A stretch of 64,000 nucleotides of DNA from IMG/VR virus record IMGVR_UViG_3300023184_000038, positions 1-64,000 of that record; one strand, written 5' to 3'. This stretch comes from a virus. Positions 57,801 to 64,000 of this stretch are shown here, piece by piece. Within the stretch, counting starts at the first letter, position 1, and every line of letters begins with the position of its first letter. A program made the translations under genes and the position numbers. Below the pieces are notes generated by a model. It ran no database searches, had not been told where the DNA came from, and saw nothing but the letters and a program-made list of their open reading frames with translations.

Positions 57801-58204
57801 GCGAGTCAATTGATGAAGCTGAAACACCTGATCAAGCAGAATTTATGGCTACTGAAGATAATGCGCCGGATTCTGGTGCTCAGGAAACAACCGCTGATGT
57901 AAATGCAGGGGCGGCTGAAGATGCAGCAATAGCAAAATCAGACCAACAAAATCCAACAGTAACAACAAATGAAGATGAAATGGAAGAAGACTTAAATGAA
58001 TCATATGCTAATAGTGCTGAAAATACATTTGAGGCTGATATAGAATTTATGACTAAGGTTATAACAGGTGGTTTGAATAAACAAAAATCAACCGGTCAAT
58101 CTACTATCCCAGTCGTGGCAAGTCAAAAAAATCGTTTGGGTGAGCCAATGCAAGAATCTACTGCATTACTACATGATTGGAAAAAATTAAGTGGTATTAC
58201 ATAA
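54848..58204 (+). CDS. Very large low-complexity virion protein with repeats
   Basis: 1118 aa after CCTTAAGGAA. Features in order: an AT-hook-like KRGRGRPAKG (about residue 75); a block MAEGDIGKHNNATTGFAALV; two copies of a DDKDGVPNWADKKPG motif like a calcium-binding thrombospondin type 3 loop; two copies of AKRNADDEMWAARQG; a domain around HSDAAHLRGKAHAMGGENY; an acidic region with CGDCGNSPCDC, a possible zinc site; and a C-terminus EPMQESTALLHDWKKLSGI. Most of it is disordered and charged. An internal capsid or DNA-associated protein is a reasonable guess. It is closed by a strong terminator. Confidence 0.7.
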   Translation: MNMLDLMNKMTELSEAKSTNNAFTGNWKDPDDAKGKSIIHKGKYGTAYQGEPDDLSTDDTKKTKKVAPADGEKRGRGRPAKGSDSSGKTTSHDTQSLSNFMIGNKPSKAVDKLPKTKSKTLKDWFERLDTALNEDGQFTVKPAAPGASDIMGPDGKKIGTASTPAAAQAVKNGEVNFDKEQGMAEGDIGKHNNATTGFAALVKKLTPKYGVKGAMRIAGSQMKKIKEADMPRNDSDMGAGLGAGRSQQFEGTEEDPAGPASQAADELAYKLRNPKFDAALKKIEDKYKNDSMVVRMNSQGGKQDPTRIAGILQDLALQHKRDLEVLVNYYQKYGGPTPALESKKGVNPFAKKKPDDDKDGVPNWADKKPGKDDNEGKKKGAAPMSEGGNPFAPIVNPIMNLVKGGTKVLPKPTGRPGMPPAQAARTDAVSQARLAKRNADDEMWAARQGTQPSAASTDAVSKARNAKRNADDEMWAARQGTQQPALESKKGVNPFAKKKPDDDKDGVPNWADKKPGKDDNEGKKKGAAPKKGVNPFAKKKISEGKVKDIAIDLEEMTPAEFKKKYKMTKAEMEKNMNTDTNAKKKDVTENSHNVTEKIIGQPKIDNMDNAGRGVYSGAEKTATTKHRLGSHVYEVTTEQDGDGDLYYFIYVNGKQVFYATSSGVYENKLGSRISSALLDEHKKATAQMFDSDEDEDEDDFREGVAERHQAAGKLKKQMSKSMMEGVRHSDAAHLRGKAHAMGGENYNCRYTPGTNEANMYHMGFKEGLDECYGQSPMESYVEEEFTPEGEVENMPLMTDENYMMDESPFSWAAKNTPTGKHFTLAGHDFTKTAAESMNPFMESLNNQLNALLNDDINEGMTVSISKGQQGTPDSVSVSAQDSEAEQLLSIIKSAGLSLFGSDNDSGDEHSSAMSMPGVSIADGGAELDSNINVVNDHDGMLDLIRKMTGQGPAQSDDNDYESEEHEHSHDDEEECGDCGNSPCDCESIDEAETPDQAEFMATEDNAPDSGAQETTADVNAGAAEDAAIAKSDQQNPTVTTNEDEMEEDLNESYANSAENTFEADIEFMTKVITGGLNKQKSTGQSTIPVVASQKNRLGEPMQESTALLHDWKKLSGIT

Positions 58205-58212
58205 GTAATATA

Positions 58213-58248
58213 CCTTAAAAAAATACCCGAGTTAATCGGGTATTTTTT
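58213..58248. terminator. Bidirectional terminator
   Basis: A7-TACCCGA-gttaa-TCGGGTA-T7 between convergent genes. Confidence 0.9.
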
Positions 58249-58275
58249 TGGAATTAGTAATTGTACTACTAAAAA

Positions 58276-59070
58276 TTACACATGATACATTTTTAATATA
58301 TCTCCTATGATTTTATGTCTGCGTATATCAGATGCATTAAATGTACATGACTGCATACCAGCAACAGGAGAGTTGGCTAACTTCTTCTGTAAGTCTATCA
58401 ACCCATTATCAGACTGCCGTCTATCTGCTTGATCGGTGTCACCTGTAACCACAATTTTGCTACCTTCGCCTATGCGAGTTAACAACATACACGCTTGCGA
58501 AATGGAGCAATTTTGTGCCTCATCCAGCACTATCCAACTGTGTTTAAAGTTCCTTCCTCGGCAAAAAGCCAATGGCGCAATTTCTATAATTTGTTCCTCC
58601 AACATGTGAGCAATTTCTTTAGTTGAATAATATTCCCGTAACACATCTAATAATGGTCTAGTCCAAGGTTCCATTTTTTGATTTAAATCGCCGGGCAAAA
58701 ATCCATGCTTTTCATCATCTACTGCAACAGCGGGTCTAGTTAAAATTATTTTATCACATTGTCTAGTTCTAAGTGATTTAATTGCTGCTTGCATTGCTAA
58801 ATATGTTTTTCCGGTTCCTGCAGGTCCGGAAACAACTACAATGTCTATATTATCATCTAATAATGCAATTATATATTTTTCTTGATTTATTGATTTTGGT
58901 ATCAATTCTATTACCTTAGTACTAAGTTTAGGTACTTTTTGCCCAGTGGCCTGGGTAAAATCTATAGTTTTAGATTCGTTTAAGTAGTAAGTATTAGTAT
59001 TTGACATTTTTTTTGTGTGAGAAAAGCGTGAATCATAATCACGAACAGCGCCAGTTTTTCGTTTGCTCAA
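58276..59070 (-). CDS. phoH: PhoH-like P-loop protein
   Basis: 264 aa. Walker A VVSGPAGTGKTYLAMQAAI, RPAVAVDDEKHGFLPGDLNQ and SWIVLDEAQNCS with VVTGDTDQADRR are PhoH core motifs. An N-terminal basic tail replaces the usual domain. PhoH-type ATPases are very common in marine phages and are linked to phosphate stress. It is leftward between terminators. Confidence 0.95.
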   Translation of the reverse strand: MSKRKTGAVRDYDSRFSHTKKMSNTNTYYLNESKTIDFTQATGQKVPKLSTKVIELIPKSINQEKYIIALLDDNIDIVVVSGPAGTGKTYLAMQAAIKSLRTRQCDKIILTRPAVAVDDEKHGFLPGDLNQKMEPWTRPLLDVLREYYSTKEIAHMLEEQIIEIAPLAFCRGRNFKHSWIVLDEAQNCSISQACMLLTRIGEGSKIVVTGDTDQADRRQSDNGLIDLQKKLANSPVAGMQSCTFNASDIRRHKIIGDILKMYHV

Positions 59071-59172
59071 TATATATTCTCCTTAAAAAGAGCGTGAATA
59101 CTCATAATATTCAATAGTATTTACAAATATTACCAATGTGTATAGTATTGCAGTATTTACTGCATACTTTAT

Positions 59173-59180
59173 GATAAATA
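59173..59180 (+). promoter_or_regulatory. T4-type late promoter box
   Basis: GATAAATA in the 169-bp gap between phoH and the gene at 59240, which holds no gene. Confidence 0.4.
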
Positions 59181-59227
59181 TTATACTGGCTGGGATTACT
59201 TGATATTGTCACCTATATATAATTAAT

Positions 59228-59235
59228 GATAAATA
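59228..59235 (+). promoter_or_regulatory. T4-type late promoter box, nearly leaderless gene
   Basis: GATAAATA 4 bases before ATG 59240; no ribosome-binding site is present. Confidence 0.6.
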
Positions 59236-59239
59236 CATA

Positions 59240-59851
59240 ATGAAACACGAAACCGCAGATAATTTTTTTGATGATATAAATTTTGTAAGTATAGTTGATA
59301 CTGTAAAGGGAATATTTACTAGTGATGGATCTATGGCAATATTATTAGATTACGAAAGAGTATTAGATGAATCAGATTTATATGCTTATAAAAATTGGCA
59401 AATAGGTGAATTAGTTCAAGGCCCAACAAAAAGCAAATATACTGTAAAATGTATTTTTATGTGGCCATACAAATTAATGCCAGATCCTAGCGGCGCTAAA
59501 CGATTAATGACAATTGGATGTAAACTTAAGTTTGCTAAATCTAAAATAACAGTTCCTGTAGAAGTTCATAATTATGATGATTTTATACCGGGAACTAGGT
59601 ATCCAAAATCAACAAAAAAAGAAGTATGGTTTGTTCAAATTGAAATTCCAAATGAATTGATGAATGAAATACGAGAGGGTACAATAGATTTAGCGGGTCA
59701 AGAAATTGACTTAGATGAACTTGATGATTCCTATGATGATGATTTAGAAAAATCACAGACGCAAGATGAAGAACCTGTAGCCGGAGGTGCAATGCCAGCC
59801 GGTCCAATGCCGGCCCCAGCAAAAGCCCCGGCGCCAGCTCCAGCAAGATAA
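59240..59851 (+). CDS. Conserved protein of unknown function
   Basis: 203 aa. MWPYKLMPDPSGAKRLMTIG and NYDDFIPGTRYPKSTKKEVW are its distinctive parts. The C-terminal 40 residues are Pro/Ala-rich (low complexity). It probably starts at or near the first base of its transcript. The following gene begins 3 bases after its stop. Confidence 0.65.
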   Translation: MKHETADNFFDDINFVSIVDTVKGIFTSDGSMAILLDYERVLDESDLYAYKNWQIGELVQGPTKSKYTVKCIFMWPYKLMPDPSGAKRLMTIGCKLKFAKSKITVPVEVHNYDDFIPGTRYPKSTKKEVWFVQIEIPNELMNEIREGTIDLAGQEIDLDELDDSYDDDLEKSQTQDEEPVAGGAMPAGPMPAPAKAPAPAPAR

Positions 59852-59854
59852 ATT

Positions 59855-60415
59855 ATGAATAATACTCAACTTATTAATGAAGGCTTAGATTATCATGACA
59901 TGGAGGGTCAATTTGAACCCAAATTAAGTGTGGATGAATACTCGGCTAAAATGGGAGAAGATAGCGATGTAGTTACTTTAGCATTTATTATCCATAGTGA
60001 ACAAGCCGGCAATGATATAGTAGATTGGTTTGAACGTGGATATGATTGGGTATTAGATGCTAGTGTAAGTGAGGGTGAAATTGTTCCGGGAAAATATTTA
60101 GTATTCGTAGAAATGAATCGTAGAAGCACTGTACCCAACAGAATTATTACATTGTTATCTGATTTGACAACTTTAACAAATATTCCAGTTAATGATTGGA
60201 CCATTACAATTGATGATGAAGAATATGAACCAGATATTGAGGTTTTAAAACAAGTTATAACTATTAGTCCACATGAATATCGTAAAGAAGAAGAACAAGA
60301 AGAACAAGAAGAAGGATTAAATGAAATGAGAATTCGTGCAGGATTAGAACCAAAGAGGATAGTTGGTGAACAAGATGCTGAATTAAAAAACTTTAAGGCT
60401 ATGGCAGGATTATAA
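59855..60415 (+). CDS. Conserved hypothetical 186-aa protein
   Basis: Contains SDVVTLAFIIHSEQAGNDIV, DWFERGYDWVLDASVSEGEI and YLVFVEMNRRSTVPNRIITL; acidic C-terminal (EEEQEEQEEGLNEM). A small alpha/beta domain is likely. The holin gene follows 2 bases later, so it is part of a late operon. Confidence 0.65.
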   Translation: MNNTQLINEGLDYHDMEGQFEPKLSVDEYSAKMGEDSDVVTLAFIIHSEQAGNDIVDWFERGYDWVLDASVSEGEIVPGKYLVFVEMNRRSTVPNRIITLLSDLTTLTNIPVNDWTITIDDEEYEPDIEVLKQVITISPHEYRKEEEQEEQEEGLNEMRIRAGLEPKRIVGEQDAELKNFKAMAGL

Positions 60416-60417
60416 GT

Positions 60418-60987
60418 ATGGCTACACTATTACCAAAAAAAACAATTATTGAAGTTCCAATTGCAACTGATGATGATGTACAGGCTCAACTAATTGCCGA
60501 TCCGACTATAAAACAATTTCCAGGAAACAATGACCACCCCTACTTATCAACCGGGTCTACAACATTTGGCTCACCTTCGCCAGGAGGATTCTCTCCATCC
60601 AGTTCGTATAACCCATCAGCATCATCTGGCTTTGGCGGAAGCAGCACTGGAGGCACATATACAAATCAGTCAACGACTAATCTTACCCAAGGAGGTAGTA
60701 ACGCCGCTCAGGGGGCCGACGTATTAGTAGCAAACGACAATACTGACTTCATAAACAAAAAATGGCGTCCATTAATGGCGTTTGTTTATATGTTTACATG
60801 TTTATGTGACTTTGTTTTATTCCCTGTATTATGGAGTTTATTACAAGCAATGAGTAAAGGAACGGTAACAGTTCAATGGCAACCACTAACATTACAAGGT
60901 GCCGGTCTTTATCATATCGCTATGGGCGCTGTATTGGGTGTGGCAGCATACGGCAGAACAAAAGAAAAGATCTCCGGAACTGCTTGA
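60418..60987 (+). CDS. Holin with three membrane spans (phage holin 3TM type)
   Basis: 189 aa. The first 110 residues are a Ser/Gly/Pro-rich soluble region. Then NKKWRPLMAFVYMFTCLCDF, a second short hydrophobic helix FPVLWSLLQAM and GLYHIAMGAVLGVAAYGRTK match the 3TM holin family, here in its marine phage form. It would make the lethal membrane holes that start lysis. No endolysin is next to it. Confidence 0.85.
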   Translation: MATLLPKKTIIEVPIATDDDVQAQLIADPTIKQFPGNNDHPYLSTGSTTFGSPSPGGFSPSSSYNPSASSGFGGSSTGGTYTNQSTTNLTQGGSNAAQGADVLVANDNTDFINKKWRPLMAFVYMFTCLCDFVLFPVLWSLLQAMSKGTVTVQWQPLTLQGAGLYHIAMGAVLGVAAYGRTKEKISGTA

Positions 60988-60993
60988 TAAATA
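60986..60993 (+). promoter_or_regulatory. T4-type late promoter box abutting an early promoter
   Basis: GATAAATA ends where the -35 box of the dnaJ promoter begins. Confidence 0.5.
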
Positions 60994-61022
60994 TTGACTT
61001 ATAGCAATTTTTCTGCTATAAT
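60994..61022 (+). promoter_or_regulatory. Sigma70 promoter giving a leaderless dnaJ mRNA
   Basis: TTGACT-N17-TATAAT; ATG 61031 lies 8 bases after the -10 box. Confidence 0.8.
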
Positions 61023-61030
61023 TATTTACC

Positions 61031-61819
61031 ATGGATCATTACACAACATTAGGGGTAACTAAAAATGCCAACTCTACAGACATTAAAAAAGCCTATAGAA
61101 AATTAGCAAATCAATTTCACCCAGATAAAGGCGGAGATACTGCCCAATTTCAAAAAATTCAAGTAGCGTATGATACGTTAAGCGACTCTTTAAAAAGACA
61201 AGAGTATGATAATCCTCAACCCGCAGGGTTTGGTGGATTCCCTGGAGGATTTAGTTTTACTACTGGTTCTGGATTCCCCGATATATTTGGTGATTTGTTT
61301 AGGCATCATGCTCAGGCTGCTCAACGACAAGCACAAATATATAGAACCATAATGGAAATTACATTGGAACAAGTATACTTTGGTGGGCAACAAGCATTAA
61401 AACTTCAATCACCAACAGGCGTTCATATGGTAAATATAAATATACCAAAAGGAGTGACTGATGGTGCTCAAATGCGAGTAGAAAATGTAATTAAAGATGT
61501 TGTTCTTATTGTTGAATTTAGAATTCACAAACATTTAAAATTTGATAGAAATGGCAATGACTTAATATGTAATTACCCTATTTCAGTGTTAGATTTGATT
61601 GTAGGAACTGTATTTCAATTTACAACTATTGCCAACATTACACTTGAAGTTACTATACAACCCAAAACACAACCTCATATGCAATTAAGAATGGCAGGGC
61701 ATGGATTGCCAATTTTAAATTCAAATCAAGTAGGAGACCAAATACTATTGTTAAAACCATTTATACCAGATATAATTAACGATACGATTATCAATAGCAT
61801 TTTGCAACATAAAATATAG
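61031..61819 (+). CDS. DnaJ-like co-chaperone
   Basis: 262 aa. A J-domain with HPD (ANQFHPDKGGDT) fills residues 3-62; a Gly/Phe-rich linker (GFGGFPGGFSFTTGSGF) follows, then C-terminal substrate-binding domains (NINIPKGVTDGAQMRVEN, LRMAGHGLPILN). The zinc-finger domain is absent, as in DjlA/CbpA-like class II proteins. It would recruit host DnaK. It is followed directly by clpA. Confidence 0.92.
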   Translation: MDHYTTLGVTKNANSTDIKKAYRKLANQFHPDKGGDTAQFQKIQVAYDTLSDSLKRQEYDNPQPAGFGGFPGGFSFTTGSGFPDIFGDLFRHHAQAAQRQAQIYRTIMEITLEQVYFGGQQALKLQSPTGVHMVNINIPKGVTDGAQMRVENVIKDVVLIVEFRIHKHLKFDRNGNDLICNYPISVLDLIVGTVFQFTTIANITLEVTIQPKTQPHMQLRMAGHGLPILNSNQVGDQILLLKPFIPDIINDTIINSILQHKI

Positions 61820-61825
61820 GAACCT

Positions 61826-64000
61826 GATGAATAATTCGCCCGAAATTGAAAATATTATTGAACAAGCAATTGAATTTGCTAAAGAAAAAAAGCATCAATA
61901 TTGTACAATAGAACATTTACTTTTATCTTTAATTAAACATACTCCATTTAAAAAATGCCTAATTAGTTTTGGTATTGATTATGATATGTTTTTTAATGAA
62001 CTAAATGCATATGTAGATGGATTGCAATCAATTGTAACTACTGAAGACCCAGTGGTTCCAAGGAGAACAAATTCATTAGAACGGGTAATGAATCGTAGTG
62101 TAACTCAAGTGTTGTTTACTGGTCGTCGTCAAGTTACAACTATTGATTTATATTTGAGTATTGCCTCAGAGGGTAATAGTCATGCTCATTATTTCTTATT
62201 AAAGTATGGAGTCAATAAAAATGAATTTATTCAACATTGGCAAAAAACTTATAAAGGTGCGGAATATACTTCTAAATTATCTGAAAATCAAGCTGATGAA
62301 ATTTTAGAAGAATATACAATTAATCTTACTGCTATAGCAAAACAAGGTAAATTAGAACCTCTAATCGGTCGTACTAAAGAAATTGATGATATTATTAATG
62401 TCTTGGCTAAACGATTTAAATCTAATGTTCTTATGGTTGGAGATCCGGGCGTTGGTAAAACTGCAATAGTTGAAGGTATTGCTCAAGCAATTATTAATTT
62501 AGAAGTACCTGAATTTTTACAAGGACATGAATTATATTCTTTAGAAATTGGATCTTTACTCGCTGGAAGTAAATATCGTGGAGATTTTGAAGAAAAGGTA
62601 AAACATGTTATTGATGCCCTTAATACAAAAAAGAAAGCAATTCTTTTTATTGATGAGGCTCATACAATGCAAAGTGGCGGAGGATCTAATAACGGAAGTG
62701 TAGATTTTGCTAATATGATTAAACCTGCAATTACTAAAGGAACATTAAAAGTAATCGCAAGCACTACTTGGGAAGAATATTACGAATCTTTTGAAAAAGA
62801 TCGTGCCCTAATGCGTAGATTCTATAGAGTTTCAATTGATGAACCTTCACATGACTCTACTATTCGTATCCTTAAAGGATTGAGTGCAAGATTAAATGAT
62901 TTTCATACAGTTGAAATTACTGATGACGCAATTAATACTGCTGTAGATACTGCTGATAGGTATATACATGATAGAAAAAATCCAGATAAATCAATTGATT
63001 TATTGGATGCGGCTTGCGCTAAACAACGGGTATTGGAAAACAAAGGCGCTCTTATTACTAAAGAATTGATTTATGAGCAAGTAGAAAAATTTACAGGTGT
63101 TCCTGCTGATAAATTAAGTGGCGACAATTTTAGTAGAATTAGTACACTAGAAGTTAATGTAAAAAGTAAACTATACGGTCAAAATGAAACTGTTGATAAA
63201 GTACTTGAACGTGTATATGTTAGTTTTGCTGGAATCAATAACGATACTAAACCTATTGCTAGTTTCTTATTCTTAGGACCAACTGGAACAGGTAAAACTG
63301 AACTTGCTAAACTATTAAGTAAAAATCTAGAAATGCCATTACTTAAGTATGATATGTCAGAATATAGTGAAAAACATTCTGTATCAAGTTTAATTGGTCC
63401 TCCTCCTGGCTATGTTGGATTTGGTGATAGTCAAGTGGGCGGTGGCAGACTTATATCTGATTTAAGTAAAAATCCACATAGTGTTATGTTATTTGATGAA
63501 GTTGAAAAAGCACATCCGGATATATTTAATATCTTTTTACAATTACTAGATGAAGGAAGAATTACCGGCAGCAATGGTAAAATGGTAAGTTGTAAAAATA
63601 CCATTATTATTATGACTAGTAATTTGGGATCTAGTGATGGTGAAAAGAATAATATTGGATTTGGCTCACAAGAAAAAACAGGCGAAGATGATAGAGCCTT
63701 AAAGGAATTCTTTAAACCAGAATTTAGAAATCGGTTAGATATGGTTTGTAAATTTAATAAACTTGACCAACTTTCTATTAAGAAAATTGTTATTAAATTT
63801 ACTGAAGAGTTGAAGAAAAGTTTAATAGATAAGCATAACATTTCATTAACTTTATCTGAATCTGCAATTGAGCATTTGGCTGATAAAGGGTATGATAATA
63901 AATTAGGTGCTAGACCGTTAGCAAGAAAAATTGATGAACTTATTAGAGTTCCGCTTAGTAAAAGGATTTTATTTGACAAAATTAAAAATTCTAATATAAC
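61826..64000 (+). CDS. clpA: ClpA-like ATP-dependent unfoldase (3' end outside window)
   Basis: At least 725 aa; ATG at 61826 after ATAGGAACCTG, 6 bases after dnaJ; it runs off the window. Clp N-domain (IEHLLLSLIKHTPFKKCL), first AAA+ with Walker A GDPGVGKTAIVEG and LFIDEAHTM, second with GPTGTGKTEL and MLFDEVEKAHPDIFNIFLQL. The loop NIGFGSQEK carries the IGF tripeptide used by ClpA/ClpX for docking to ClpP. Nothing in the core motifs is missing. It could redirect the host ClpP protease. clpA-like genes occur in some aquatic T4-like phages. Confidence 0.93.

Noticed and set aside
63431-63979. A 182-codon minus-strand frame near the right end.
   Set aside because: It is opposite the second AAA+ domain of clpA, whose motifs are intact in the plus frame.

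Overview
This 64 kb AT-rich window comes from the genome of a T4-like (Straboviridae/Kyanoviridae-type) tailed phage. The evidence is a set of T4 core genes (uvsW, dexA, gp61 primase, gp41 helicase, gp1 dNMP kinase, neck genes 13/14/15, sheath 18, tube 19, head completion 4), a probable gp16 and a probable gp62. About 22 T4-type late promoter boxes, mostly GATAAATA or TATAAATA, lie just upstream of the late genes. The auxiliary genes (pstS, phoH, mazG, an IscA-like gene, nudix, clpA, dnaJ) are typical of phages of aquatic bacteria. A phage-encoded RNA polymerase omega subunit looks, from memory, most like beta-proteobacterial omega, so a freshwater or marine betaproteobacterium is a reasonable guess for the host. 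This is inference and not an alignment result.

Layout. 1-3.5 kb is a dense tRNA array. With two further tRNAs at 7.2 and 9.3 kb, the window holds 29 recognisable tRNAs plus one aberrant tRNA-like gene. Together they cover all 20 amino acids, and all the normal ones encode CCA. Between the tRNAs lie stem-closed structured RNAs: four share a covarying terminal helix built on the tRNA ends, and one of about 219 nt carries the two universal core sequences of RNase P RNA. A sigma70 promoter, an 8-codon Lys/Arg-rich leader ORF and a 40-nt hairpin precede the last tRNAs (Lys, Lys, Met, Arg, Leu). 3.5-9.4 kb has two independent tandem duplications with decayed copies, pstS and two HNH endonucleases. 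9.4-16.2 kb holds small early genes, including rpoZ, a polynucleotide-kinase-like P-loop protein, two HExxH proteins, a GIY-YIG nuclease, a paralogous family of short MNERIK proteins, a methyltransferase, and promoter-separated small genes.

16.2-26.6 kb is the replication and recombination block: an AAA+ ATPase, UvsW, a probable gp62, a five-gene array sharing a C-terminal LRWS-type motif, DexA, a miniature DnaE-like protein, primase and helicase. 26.6-31.7 kb carries a KxDG nucleotidyltransferase-like protein, small virion or assembly candidates, an IscA-like protein and a PD-(D/E)XK nuclease. 31.7-40 kb encodes host-recognition proteins: a 1658-aa repeat fibre, a kelch-like propeller cassette flanked by a direct repeat, and other structural proteins. 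40-43.5 kb is leftward (nudix, gp15, gp14). 43.7-58.2 kb is the rightward structural block. 58.3-64 kb holds phoH (leftward), two conserved unknowns, a holin, dnaJ and the start of clpA, which runs off the window.

Two promoter classes organise expression. Consensus sigma70 promoters (TTGACA-N17-TATAAT) serve early genes and tRNAs; several place the start codon at the expected transcription start, giving leaderless mRNAs. T4-type late boxes serve virion genes.
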